A stretch of 64,000 bases of DNA. Source: Lichenibacterium dinghuense. GTDB lineage: Bacteria > Pseudomonadota > Alphaproteobacteria > Rhizobiales > Beijerinckiaceae. A program made the translations under genes and the position numbers. The notes beneath the pieces are model-generated. The model did no database searches. It was not told the origin of the DNA and worked only from the letters and a program-made list of their open reading frames with translations. The stretch spans positions 5,485,501 through 5,549,500 of the forward strand of contig NZ_JAJLMN010000001.1 of NCBI RefSeq assembly GCF_021730615.1. Reading direction: 5' to 3'. Shown one piece after another: positions 1-8,011 of this stretch. The first letter of the stretch is position 1, and every line of letters begins with the position of its first letter.

Positions 1-426
1 GTTCTGAGGCGGGGCGTGATGGCTTGGCCGAGCTTCGCCCCCGGCAGTGGCCCCTTTCCGGGCGCGGCGGGCCGCTGGTCGACCGATCCGGCCGGCCTAT
101 CCGCGCCGGAGCGGACCGCGGCGGCCAGCCTCTATGCAGCTCTGATGACGGCGACCTGCCTTGACCTGCTCGGCGCGGCGGGCAGCATAACGATCGAGGG
201 GCCTTTCGCGCGCAATGCGCTGTACCGCGAAGCTCTGGCACGGCTCTCCGGGCACACTGTGCTGGCCTCATCGGGCGCGACGGGCACGAGTTCGGGCGCC
301 GCGGGCCTCTTCGCTAACCCTGCGAGGACAGAGGCGGTCTTGACGCCTCTCTTCGATGGACGGGATCTGTCGAGCGCGACTTTCGCCGATTACGCGTCAC
401 GATGGCGGGAGTGCGCAGGGTACTGA
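1..426 (+). CDS. FGGY-family carbohydrate kinase, C-terminal end (partial)
   Basis: The reading frame is open from the first base of the window and stops at 426, so only the C-terminal 141 codons are present and the real start lies outside. The visible part resembles the second FGGY domain of sugar kinases (ATP-dependent phosphorylation of a pentose, hexose or polyol in the cytoplasm). The segment around IEGPFARNALYREALARL followed by a TGTSSGAA turn is the usual C-terminal signature. The ATP-binding core and the substrate-binding N-terminus cannot be seen, so the sugar cannot be named. No partner gene follows. A repeat, a palindrome and an IS630 element lie immediately downstream. Confidence 0.7.
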   Translation, partial: VLRRGVMAWPSFAPGSGPFPGAAGRWSTDPAGLSAPERTAAASLYAALMTATCLDLLGAAGSITIEGPFARNALYREALARLSGHTVLASSGATGTSSGAAGLFANPARTEAVLTPLFDGRDLSSATFADYASRWRECAGY

Positions 427-726
427 TCGATCCAGAGGTAGAAAGTGATCGACTAGAGCGATCAGCGCCATCGTGCATCCCCAACTCACGCCATCCGTTA
501 AGCCGACTCGACGCTTGATAGGCTCTGCCTCGATGACGAGGTGGAAGCATCTCTACGACCAAGCGATGTCATACCATCTCCGCGTGATTGGACCGGTGTA
601 GCTCCTGCTCCGAAGAACCCCGAGCCAATTAAGCGGATCCGGTATCACTGGGTGGAGCTCTGGGCGACCAAAGGCGCCACGAACGGCAGCTTCGGAGAAG
701 GCCAGGATGCGACGCCAACGGCTCAG

Positions 727-763
727 TTGGGTCGACACCGGCCCGACAGCGGAAGTGGGTGGA
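727..763 (+). repeat. Dispersed 37-bp repeat, copy A
   Basis: The 37 bases here match copies at 6662-6698 (same strand, about 32 of 37 identical by eye) and 30569-30605 (opposite strand). All share the ends GGGTCGAC and GTGGGTGGA. All three copies lie between genes. Copy A lies directly beside the palindrome at 771-798. Its function is unknown; it may be a remnant of a small non-autonomous element or an intergenic repeat family. Confidence 0.6.
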
Positions 764-770
764 GTGCGGA

Positions 771-798
771 CCGACTGCTTCGGATCCGAAGCAGTCGG
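771..798. repeat. Perfect 28-bp palindrome
   Basis: The 14-base arm CCGACTGCTTCGGA is followed directly by its exact reverse complement, with no loop, and the symmetry ends cleanly at both sides. There is no T-run after it, so a classical terminator is not supported. It could be a protein-binding site or the cruciform end of a mobile element. It lies 8 bases after the dispersed repeat copy A. Confidence 0.75.
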
Positions 799-861
799 AA
801 GAGGACGTTCAGGCTCTGATGTGCAGAAGCTGATCGTGGTCGAGGCTAGAGCTATTTCCGA

Positions 862-1437
862 TCAGGTTGGGTCGTAGGCATCGTAGCCAGCCGCGGCGAG
901 GTAGTTACGGCACTCGTCAGGAGTGAAGCGGGTAAAGGCTTCCCGGATGGCGACGCGCAGATCCGTGACGGTGCGGGCCGCCGCTGTGCGAAGCAAGGCC
1001 TTCAGCTTGGCGAAGGCGTTCTCGATAGGATTGAAGTCAGGGCTGTATGCCGGAAGGTAGAGCAAGCGAGCCCCCGCTGTTTCGATAGTCTCCCGCACGC
1101 CTTTCACCTTGTGAGCGCTCAGGTTGTCCATCACGACCGTGTCGCCGGGCTTGAGGGCCGGGATGAGGACGTCGGTGACGTAGGCCAGAAACCGCGCCCC
1201 GTTTGTGGCGCCGTCCATCAGTTCGATCGCAAAGGGACCGCTTCCCCGCAGGGCCGCCGTGACCGTGGTGGTCTTGTAGTGCCCGTGCGGCACCGCGATG
1301 CGGCAGCGCTCGCCACGCCTCGCCCGGCCATGGCGGCGGGTCATGTTGGTGGCCGCCGCTGTCTCATCGAGAAAGACGACCCGCTCGGGGTCCACGTCGA
1401 GTTGACCCTCGAACCAGTCCTCGCGCGCCTTCATCAC
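862..1437 (-). CDS. IS630 transposase, catalytic DDE part (orfB)
   Basis: This is the catalytic half of an IS630-type transposase, which cuts and joins element ends during transposition. The three acidic residues are visible: [13 protein letters not shown] (first Asp), [11 protein letters not shown] (second Asp) and [11 protein letters not shown] (Glu). The frame overlaps orfA through GTGA at 1434-1437. The family-like protein continues upstream of that start in the same frame as [11 protein letters not shown], up to about 1470. So the natural product is probably an orfA-orfB fusion made by a -1 shift rather than an independent protein started at 1437. The stop codon lies within the right-hand inverted repeat region of the transcript. 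Confidence 0.8.
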   Translation of the reverse strand: MMKAREDWFEGQLDVDPERVVFLDETAAATNMTRRHGRARRGERCRIAVPHGHYKTTTVTAALRGSGPFAIELMDGATNGARFLAYVTDVLIPALKPGDTVVMDNLSAHKVKGVRETIETAGARLLYLPAYSPDFNPIENAFAKLKALLRTAAARTVTDLRVAIREAFTRFTPDECRNYLAAAGYDAYDPT

Positions 1438-1823
1438 GTCGGAACGGCTTTGCTCGGCGGCGTGCAGATCCCTTTACGGCTGATCTTGTGGCGCACGAAG
1501 AAGCGGTGCAGCCCGCTCGTGCTCGTGCTGACACCCTTCTCGCGCAAGCTTTCACGCAGCTCGCGCAGGTACGCCTGCGGCTCCGCCTCGCACGCCTGCA
1601 GGATCATCTCCGCGTGGGCCTCGATGTTGCGGGAGCGCTGGTCTCCGCCCATCGGCTTGGCCGCGACCACGCCCTCGGCCCGGAAGCGGGCTTGCCAGCG
1701 GATCGCCGTCGCGATCCCGACACCGAAACGCTCGGCCGCCTGGCGGCAGGAGGAGCCCGCCTCGACAGCGGCCAGAACACGCTCGCGTAGGTCCACAGAC
1801 AGGGCTCTTGGCATCAGGGGCAT
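1434..1823 (-). CDS. IS630 transposase, N-terminal DNA-binding part (orfA)
   Basis: The 129-residue product starts with the helix-turn-helix region typical of IS630 orfA ([27 protein letters not shown]), which binds the terminal repeats. Family resemblance holds to about residue 118 (RHKISRKG). The last residues are out of frame: the family sequence continues in the -1 frame from AAAGGG (complement of 1470-1475). Either this is a programmed frameshift site or the transposase has been inactivated by a one-base change. The heptamer is not a strong slippery site, so decay is possible. Confidence 0.75.
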   Translation of the reverse strand: MPLMPRALSVDLRERVLAAVEAGSSCRQAAERFGVGIATAIRWQARFRAEGVVAAKPMGGDQRSRNIEAHAEMILQACEAEPQAYLRELRESLREKGVSTSTSGLHRFFVRHKISRKGICTPPSKAVPT

Positions 1824-2083
1824 CCCGCAAAGGTTGCCCTCACCGAATCACAACCCGGCCGAACCCGCTACACCGTCCCGACTCAAACCGGACGGAAACA
1901 GCTCTAGGGGGGCGAGTACACGCAATGCGTTGGCGTTTTCGAAGCCGCTACCTGAGCGACGTGACGTTGGATTGGCGACCGGCGGTGCGTGGCATGGGAA
2001 GCGGGCCGGCCGGGATCTGCGAGCCACGATCGAGCAAGTGCGGCCCGGGGCGGGACGAGGCGTCGAGGGACCCACATCCCTCG

Positions 2084-3115
2084 TCAGAGAGCGGGCAGGA
2101 CTCGCGCCGCGATCTGCCTGTCGATGGCGCTCACCAACGCCTGCGCCGGATCGACAGTCTCGGCAAAGCCGGCCCGGTGGATCTTCGTCATGTCGGACAG
2201 GACGTCGAAGGCCGAGCCGAAAACGAAATCGCCGAAGTCCCAGCGAACCGCCCTGGCGAAGTCGGGTTCGACCAGTCGTCCCGCGATGCGCCGCCAGACC
2301 GGCTCGAGAGCTGGCATGTGGGCGGCGAGCGAGAAGGGGATCGGCTCGCCCGTGTCCAGGCCGTAATAGCGTGCCACCGCGCTCCACACCCTGCGCCAGC
2401 GAAAGGGCGCGTGAACGTAATTGAAGGCCTCCCCCTTCGCGGCCTCGGCCGTCGCCGCCCACAAGCTGGCGCGGGCGAGCGCATGCGCGTCCGTGAACTG
2501 GGCGAGACAGCGGTCGTACACCTCGACGGAGCCGGGAAAGCGGAACGCCGCACCATCGGCCTTGGTGATGGCCGCGTAGGCGCCGATCACGGTGGCGATG
2601 TTCATGGCATTGCCCGCGGCGTCGCCGAGCACGACGTCGGGCCGGAGGATGGCCCAGGCCGGCCCACCCGCGCCAGCGCGGCGGCGCAGCTCCCGTTCCT
2701 GGCTGAAATAGAAGTTGGGGCCGACCGGGCGGGGGTTCTCGTCCTCGTAAAAGGGCGACGGGACGGGGCCGAGGTGGACGCCGTATACCTTGGCTCCCTG
2801 ATAGAGCACCACACGCTGCAACGGCGCGCCGACAGCTTCGAGACCGTCGAGCAGATTGCGCAACATGGCGGAGTTGACCTCATCCTCTTCGAGCAACCCG
2901 CCGCCCGGCTTGTAGGCCGCATAGAAGAGATGGGTTGTTTCCTGCGCCGCCGCGAGCTTGTTCCGCGTCGCGGAAGCATCGGTCAGATCGACAGAAACGT
3001 CGCCGCCCTGGCGCGACAGGGCGAAGCCCCGCCAATCCGGCGCGCGCGCGATTTCTTCGAGCAGCGCCTTGCCGATGATGCCGCCCGCGCCTACCACGAG
3101 AGCGACCCGGCTCAT
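2084..3115 (-). CDS. NAD(P)-dependent SDR, PRISE/epimerase-like
   Basis: A 343-residue Rossmann-fold oxidoreductase. The start is placed at ATG 3115 because the nucleotide-binding loop VVGAGGIIGKALLEE begins seven residues later; the longer frame to 3286 adds only low-complexity residues. The protein resembles the extended SDRs related to progesterone 5-beta-reductase/iridoid synthase (PRISE): a YQGAKVYGVHLG segment, an unusual active-site NFYFSQE in place of YxxxK, and a C-terminal substrate domain with the FRWRRVW motif. Such enzymes reduce activated C=C bonds of enones with NAD(P)H. The substrate here is unknown. It stands alone between the IS630 element and another SDR. Confidence 0.7.
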   Translation of the reverse strand: MSRVALVVGAGGIIGKALLEEIARAPDWRGFALSRQGGDVSVDLTDASATRNKLAAAQETTHLFYAAYKPGGGLLEEDEVNSAMLRNLLDGLEAVGAPLQRVVLYQGAKVYGVHLGPVPSPFYEDENPRPVGPNFYFSQERELRRRAGAGGPAWAILRPDVVLGDAAGNAMNIATVIGAYAAITKADGAAFRFPGSVEVYDRCLAQFTDAHALARASLWAATAEAAKGEAFNYVHAPFRWRRVWSAVARYYGLDTGEPIPFSLAAHMPALEPVWRRIAGRLVEPDFARAVRWDFGDFVFGSAFDVLSDMTKIHRAGFAETVDPAQALVSAIDRQIAARVLPAL

Positions 3116-3339
3116 CCGCGCGATCCAGGGTGAAGGTGTGTTCCGGTTGGGTCGGGCAGCATCGTCTGGTTCTCCCCTACCATCGATCGCCGACGCCTCT
3201 CTCGCGGACAGGCGTGGCTGAATCGTCAACGTCGTCGTCCCATCCGCGGACGCGTCCGTCGGGATGATCGGCGCGCGGATGGTCACCCCAGTTCGGATCC
3301 GAGCATCTGCCGGTCCCGGCAGCTTTCAACACCGGCAGG

Positions 3340-4239
3340 TCAGGCCACACTGCCCATGCCGCCCGTCACGCCGTAGATCTCACCGGTGATATAACTGCCC
3401 TCTTGCGAAGCGAGCAGGACGTAGACCGGGGCGAGTTCGACGGGTTGGCCGGGGCGCTTGAATGGCGTCTTGCCGCCGAGCGTTTCCAGCTTCTTCTTGC
3501 TCCCGTCGGCTTCCTGCAGCGGCGTCCAGATCGGGCCAGGAGCGACGGCGTTGATGCGGATGCCGTGTTCCTCCATGAGCGGCTGGCTCAGTCCCTTGGT
3601 GAAGTTTGCGATCGCGGCTTTCGTCATCGCGTAGTCGAAGATCGTCGGCGTCGGGTCGTAGCCCTGCACGCTCGTCGTGTTGATGATGGAGGCGCCCGGC
3701 TTCATGTGCGGCACGGCCGCCTTGGTAATCCAGAAGAACGAATAGATGTTCGTCTTCATCAGCGCGTCGAAGCGCTCCGTGGTCGTGTCGAGCAATCCTT
3801 CGGTCTTGCCCATCTTGCCGGCGTTGTTGACCAGGATGTCGAGGCTGCCGAGTTCCGCCACGGCATCCTTCACCAGCTTCAGGCAGACGTCCTCCTGCGA
3901 GATGTCGCCCGGCAGCAGCACGGCCTTCCGTCCGGCGGCGCGGACCAGCTGCGCGACCTCCTCGGCGTCCTCCTGCTCGGCCGGCAGATAGCCGATCGCG
4001 ACGTCGGCACCTTCGCGCGCGAACGCGATGGCGGCCGCGCGGCCGATGCCCGAGTCGGCGCCCGTCAGCAGGGCCTTGCGCCCGGCGAGGCGACCGGACC
4101 CCTTGTATGAAGTTTCGCCGCAGTCCGGTTTCTCGCTCATCTCCTGCTGGGTGGCAGGCGCGGGCTGGATCTCACTTTTCTCGGGCGGTCCCGGATACTG
4201 CTTGCGAGGGTCCTGCATGGCGTAAAGGTCGTCGACCAT
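3340..4239 (-). CDS. SDR-family oxidoreductase (YghA/YhdF-like)
   Basis: A 299-residue classical short-chain dehydrogenase with an N-terminal extension typical of the YghA/glucose-dehydrogenase-like group. Visible are the cofactor loop TGADSGIGRA, the NNAG motif, a catalytic Ser in NTTSVQGYD and the YAMTK catalytic pair. The usual C-terminal VTGGMG is also present. The ATG at 4239 is preceded by an AAGGGA ribosome-binding site and begins MVDDLYAMQDPRKQYP, the normal N-terminus of this group; an upstream extension to 4425 is not credible. The substrate is unknown; homologues often belong to stress regulons. Confidence 0.85.
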   Translation of the reverse strand: MVDDLYAMQDPRKQYPGPPEKSEIQPAPATQQEMSEKPDCGETSYKGSGRLAGRKALLTGADSGIGRAAAIAFAREGADVAIGYLPAEQEDAEEVAQLVRAAGRKAVLLPGDISQEDVCLKLVKDAVAELGSLDILVNNAGKMGKTEGLLDTTTERFDALMKTNIYSFFWITKAAVPHMKPGASIINTTSVQGYDPTPTIFDYAMTKAAIANFTKGLSQPLMEEHGIRINAVAPGPIWTPLQEADGSKKKLETLGGKTPFKRPGQPVELAPVYVLLASQEGSYITGEIYGVTGGMGSVA

Positions 4240-4671
4240 CGAATGTCCCTTCGATCTGTACCGCGTGTCGGCCTCCCGTGGCCCGCGCCGGCAAACCATC
4301 GCGATCGACAATCGGTTCGGATCGTTCACTCGAAACACCCGCCCGCGAAAGACCCGCCCGGGCGACCGAGCCGCCTCGGCTGAGGCTGGCGAGCCGAAGA
4401 CGCCGGCGCTGGGCTTGGGTGGCACGTCGAGCTTCGTCCTGCCGATCGCGGCTGAGATGCTGGGTGAGGTCGCGTCGGATGTGCGGGTCGGCGCGATCCC
4501 GGAATTTGACCACGGGATCGCGGGGGGGAACCCGGCGGCCCTGCTCGATGGGCTGTTCCGCCGTCTCGGGTGAGCCGGGCGGCGTACGCCGCACGACAGG
4601 GGCGGACCGCAGTCGGAACGCCCACTTGACCGACTCGGTTGGAGGGAGGCTGCCGCTCAGGACCGTCGCCG
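4240..4671. other. Divergent intergenic region, nothing recognised
   Basis: About 430 bases between the divergent SDR and CoA-transferase genes. Open frames on either strand give arginine/proline-rich translations without a domain. It presumably carries both promoters, but no convincing -35/-10 pair was found. Confidence 0.5.
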
Positions 4672-5877
4672 ATGCCAGGACCGCTCGACTCCATCCGCGT
4701 GATCGACCTGACCTCGATGATCTCCGGCCCGCTCGCCACCATGATGCTGGGCGACCAGGGGGCCGAGGTCATCAAGGTCGAGGCGCCGGGCGGCGGCGAC
4801 CACACCCGCGCCGCCGCCAACCGGCGCGGCGGCATGTCGGCCTCGTTCCTGCACAACAACCGCTCGAAGCGCTCCGCCGTGCTCGACCTCAAGGCCGAGG
4901 CGGGCCGGGCAGCGCTCCTCAAGCTCGCCGCGACCGCGGATGTGTTCGTGCAGAACTTCCGCCCCGGCGTCGCGGAGCGCATCGGAGTCGGCGAGGATGC
5001 GATCCGCGCCGTCGCGCCGTCGATCGTCTACGTATCGATCAGCGGGTTCGGCGAGGAAGGCCCCTACCGCGACAAGCCCGTCTACGACCCGCTCGTGCAG
5101 GGCGTGTCGGGCCTCGCTTCCGTGCAGGCGGGATCCGACGAGGCCCGGCCGCGGCTCGTGCGCACCATCCTTCCCGACAAGCTTTCCGGCATCGTGGCCG
5201 CGCAGGCCATCACGGCGGCGCTCCTCGCCCGTGCCCGCACCGGCGAAGGCCAGCACGTGCGGCTGTCGATGCTCGACGCCGTCGTGGCCTTCCTGTGGGC
5301 CTCCGACATGGGGAGTCAGACGTTCGTGGGCGACAGCCTGCCCCAGCAGGCCGCGGCGAGCTTCGCCGACCTGATCTACGACACGGCCGACACGCCGATC
5401 AGCGTCGCGGTGCAGTCCGACCGCGAGTGGCGCTCGCTCGCTCGCGCGGTCGACCACCCGGAATGGCTCGACGACTCGCGCTTCCGTGGCGTCGAGGATC
5501 GCCAGCGCAACATCGACGCACGATTGGAGCTGACGCAGTCCGCGCTGCGGGGCCGGTCCGCTGCCGAATGGCTGGAACGGCTGGCGGCCGCCGACGTGCC
5601 CTGCGCTCCAGTCCTCACCCGCAACGCCACGCTCGACGACCCACAGGTTCGGGCCAATGGCATCGTCGTCGAGTTCGACCATCCCATGGCGGGTCGGGTG
5701 CGCGCCGCGCGGCCCGCGGCGCGCTTTTCCGGCACCCCGGCGGCGATCGGTGCGCCCGCGCCGGCCTACGGCGCCGACACGGAAGCGGTGCTGCGCGAGG
5801 CGGGGCTCGGCGAAACCGACATCGAGGATCTGCGGCGGGGTGGCGCCTTCGGGCCGGAGCGGGAGGCGGGAACGTGA
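4672..5877 (+). CDS. Family III CoA transferase (CaiB/BaiF)
   Basis: A 401-residue CoA transferase of the CaiB/BaiF/formyl-CoA-transferase family, which moves CoA between carboxylic acids through an aspartyl-CoA intermediate. The start at 4672 (MPGPLDSIRVIDLT) matches the family N-terminus; an in-frame start at 4639 would add 11 unrelated residues. Seen in order: GAEVIKVEAPGGGDHTR (CoA-binding region), FVQNFRPG, SGFGEEGPY, and YDPLVQGVSG, whose Asp is at the position of the family nucleophile. The stop overlaps the GTG start of the glutathione transferase that follows, so the two are translationally coupled. The acid substrate cannot be told. Confidence 0.85.
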   Translation: MPGPLDSIRVIDLTSMISGPLATMMLGDQGAEVIKVEAPGGGDHTRAAANRRGGMSASFLHNNRSKRSAVLDLKAEAGRAALLKLAATADVFVQNFRPGVAERIGVGEDAIRAVAPSIVYVSISGFGEEGPYRDKPVYDPLVQGVSGLASVQAGSDEARPRLVRTILPDKLSGIVAAQAITAALLARARTGEGQHVRLSMLDAVVAFLWASDMGSQTFVGDSLPQQAAASFADLIYDTADTPISVAVQSDREWRSLARAVDHPEWLDDSRFRGVEDRQRNIDARLELTQSALRGRSAAEWLERLAAADVPCAPVLTRNATLDDPQVRANGIVVEFDHPMAGRVRAARPAARFSGTPAAIGAPAPAYGADTEAVLREAGLGETDIEDLRRGGAFGPEREAGT

Positions 5878-6557
5878 TCGACTTCCATTACTGGCCGACG
5901 CCGAACGGCTGGAAGGTATCGATCATGCTGGAGGAAACGGGGCTGCCCTACCGCATGCTGCCCGTCGACATCCGGCGCGGCGAGCAGCACCGGCCCGCGT
6001 TCCTCCGCGTCAGCCCCAACGGCCGCATGCCCGCCATCGTCGACCACGACGCGCAGGGCGGGTCCCTTTCGGTGTTCGAGTCGGGCGCGATCCTGCTGCA
6101 CTTGGCCGAGAAGGCAGGCCGCTTCGCGCCAACCACGCCGCGCGGTCGCACGGCGCTGAACGAGTGGCTGTTCTGGCAGGTGGGCAATCTCGGTCCCATG
6201 GCTGGCCAGCTCAGCCATTTTCGCAACTACGCGCTCGGCGAGCATCCCTACGCACTCGATCGCTACGCGGCCGAGTACCGCCGCTGCCTCGGCGTTCTGG
6301 AGCAGCGTCTCGAAGGGCGCAACTACATCCTGGACGATTACGGTATCGCCGACATGGCGTCCTGGCCCTGGGTTCTGATCGCCAAGCCGCTCGGGCAATC
6401 GCTCGGCGACCTCCCCAATGTGTCGCGCTGGCGCGCCGCGATCCGCGACCGGCCGGCCGTGCAGCGCGGCGTCGACCTCGCGAAAGAGTTGCGCCGCTCC
6501 GCCCCGCCCACGGAGGAGGAGCGCCGCATCCTGTTCAACCAGACATCAGAGTCGTGA
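5874..6557 (+). CDS. Glutathione S-transferase (YfcG/YghU-like)
   Basis: A 227-residue GST starting with GTG at 5874, inside the stop of the CoA transferase (GTGA overlap). The N-terminal thioredoxin-like domain is seen at residues 1-85 (WPTPNGWKVSIMLEE, then NGRMPAIVDHD and FESGAILLHLAEK, which hold the glutathione backbone). The all-alpha domain follows with the Asp-containing N-cap motif YGIADMASWPW. The TPNGWKVSI start is the disulfide-bond oxidoreductase type of bacterial GST (YfcG/YghU/Ure2-like). Coupling to a CoA transferase suggests work on the same electrophilic or acyl-CoA metabolite; this is inference. Confidence 0.85.
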   Translation: MIDFHYWPTPNGWKVSIMLEETGLPYRMLPVDIRRGEQHRPAFLRVSPNGRMPAIVDHDAQGGSLSVFESGAILLHLAEKAGRFAPTTPRGRTALNEWLFWQVGNLGPMAGQLSHFRNYALGEHPYALDRYAAEYRRCLGVLEQRLEGRNYILDDYGIADMASWPWVLIAKPLGQSLGDLPNVSRWRAAIRDRPAVQRGVDLAKELRRSAPPTEEERRILFNQTSES

Positions 6558-6661
6558 GCTTGGCTTGTGCCCACCAGTGACCGACATGGAGCTCAGCGGC
6601 GATCCGATGAGATCCTAATGTCCGCTTCAGGTAGAGGCTCGATCAACGTTGAGCGACCTGC

Positions 6662-6698
6662 TTGGGTCGACTCCGGCTCTATAGCGGAAGTGGGTGGA
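6662..6698 (+). repeat. Dispersed 37-bp repeat, copy B
   Basis: Second copy of the repeat at 727-763, same orientation, in the gap between the GST and the glycosidase-like gene. It has the same GGGTCGAC start and GCGGAAGTGGGTGGA end, with mismatches concentrated in the middle. The rest of this 257-base gap shows nothing recognisable. Confidence 0.6.
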
Positions 6699-6814
6699 CA
6701 GCAGCCCGGCCGCTTCGGGGCAAGAGATAGTGAAGAGCAGACCTTCCGTCCCGCGTATGCCCGTCTGCGCTCATAACGTAAGACGCCGCCCTATCCCTGG
6801 CGGGTCGAGGGTCG

Positions 6815-7747
6815 TCAGAGCGGAGCGACGATGTGCTGCGCGAGCTTGCAGGCCTTGGCGGTCGGCTGGCCGGCGTCGTCGACGAGGCTCGGTTTGCCCT
6901 TCCAGATCACCAAGCCTCTCACGCCGCTCGCCACTGCGCCCATGAGGCCCGGCAGGCCGGCACGCTGGCCCACGCTCCAGTAGGCTGGATTCTCGGTCGA
7001 CCAGACCGGCTTGCCGCCCGGGGCGTCGGCAATCAGGTGAGCCCAGTTCTCGGGCGTCGCTGTGGTGTCGCCCCCCGAGTTGTGAGCGCCGATGACGTTG
7101 AACAGCGGCGCCACCGAGTAGGGCGCCTCCAGTTCCGCGATGTTGCCCGCGACGAGCTTCTTGTCCGGGCCGATGAGGACGGTCGGCTTCGGGAGAGCGT
7201 ATCGGAGCGCGCGGATGATGCCCCGCATGCGGTCGTCAGTGAAACCGGCCTCGTTGAAGGGCGACACGAAATCGGGCTGATATGCGGCGACGTAGCTCGC
7301 GATCCAGGCCGCGTAGCGGGCATCCGACCAGCCTTCGTATTGTTCCGGCCCGAACGACAGGGGACTCGCGTAGATGGCGAGGCCGAGGCCGCGTGCGGTG
7401 GCGATGATCCTGGTATAAAGATCAGGGTAGGCGCCCGGCGATTCATAGTCCGGGATCATCGGCACCCGGATGCCGTTCACGCCGAGGTTGTTGACGAGGC
7501 CGGACAGGACGGCCGCGTAGTTGGCCTCCGTCAAGGCCGAGTCGGCCGTATAATCGCCGCTCTCGGGGAAGCTGGCCTTGAGGTCGGCCATGTACCAGCG
7601 CAACGCATGCGCGTATCGGTGGCTCCGCGGGATCGTGCAGAGGGCGTCGGAAAGAGCGGCCGTCGAAAGGCCGCCCCACGCCGCGGCGAGCACGCAGGCG
7701 GTCGCGCTGCCCTTCAGCATCGCCGAGAGCCTGATCCTTCGCCGCAT
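6815..7747 (-). CDS. Secreted TIM-barrel glycoside hydrolase-like protein
   Basis: A 310-residue exported protein. The start at 7747 gives a typical signal peptide: RRRIRL, then a hydrophobic core (ATACVLAAAWGG) and a small-residue cleavage area near TAALSDA. The mature part has the layout of a clan GH-A glycosidase: an Asn-Glu pair in PFNEAGF, where the acid/base sits at the end of strand 4, and a second Glu in VWSTENPAYWS, where the nucleophile sits at strand 7. It resembles GH30/GH5-type enzymes but is shorter than most. The substrate is unknown. It is transcribed divergently from the sensor kinase gene, with about 260 bases between them. Confidence 0.6.
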   Translation of the reverse strand: MRRRIRLSAMLKGSATACVLAAAWGGLSTAALSDALCTIPRSHRYAHALRWYMADLKASFPESGDYTADSALTEANYAAVLSGLVNNLGVNGIRVPMIPDYESPGAYPDLYTRIIATARGLGLAIYASPLSFGPEQYEGWSDARYAAWIASYVAAYQPDFVSPFNEAGFTDDRMRGIIRALRYALPKPTVLIGPDKKLVAGNIAELEAPYSVAPLFNVIGAHNSGGDTTATPENWAHLIADAPGGKPVWSTENPAYWSVGQRAGLPGLMGAVASGVRGLVIWKGKPSLVDDAGQPTAKACKLAQHIVAPL

Positions 7748-8011
7748 CGCATGCTCTCCATCGCTCGCCTGCCGCGGGAGAGCGGGCCATCTCGGTCCGG
7801 CCGGGCACGGACCTGTGCGGCGCATCGCGGGTTGGTCGTCGACCGGGCTTCGACCCCGGCCGTTGCACCTCGCGCCCGCCGACCCGGCACTGCTCGGAAG
7901 ATTGAGGACCGCCGGTCGGCCGACCCCCACGATCCTTCCCTCTCCTTTAGGTGATCCCACGCTCGCGGGGGAGTCGGACTTATCGGATGACAGCGTCAGG
8001 TTTTCCCTGAC

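Larger units (their letters stand above)
427..846. other. Non-coding stretch with a dispersed repeat and a palindrome
   Basis: No convincing gene is seen between the kinase stop and the IS630 left end. Short open frames on both strands lack a recognisable domain and a good ribosome-binding site. The only clear structure is a 37-bp dispersed repeat at 727-763 and a perfect palindrome at 771-798, described separately. Confidence 0.6.
847..1906 (-). mobile_element. IS630-family insertion sequence with TA target duplication
   Basis: The two ends carry matching terminal inverted repeats: CTAGAGCTATTTCCG at 846-860 and the complement of CTAGAGCTGTTTCCG at 1893-1907. Both are bounded by TA (847-848 and 1905-1906), the dinucleotide that IS630/Tc1-mariner elements duplicate on insertion. 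The element proper is 849-1904 (1056 bp). It contains two overlapping minus-strand frames that together make one DDE transposase. A -1 shift is needed to join them. Confidence 0.85.

Noticed and set aside
541-819. Plus-strand frame of 92 codons before the IS630
   Set aside because: It crosses the repeat and the palindrome and has no domain or ribosome-binding site.
4265-4573. Plus-strand frame of 102 codons upstream of the CoA transferase
   Set aside because: No recognisable domain, no good start signal, ends in the promoter region of the next gene.
4107-5873. An extension of the GST frame far upstream to 4107
   Set aside because: It would run through the CoA-transferase gene in another frame; the GST family N-terminus begins at GTG 5874.
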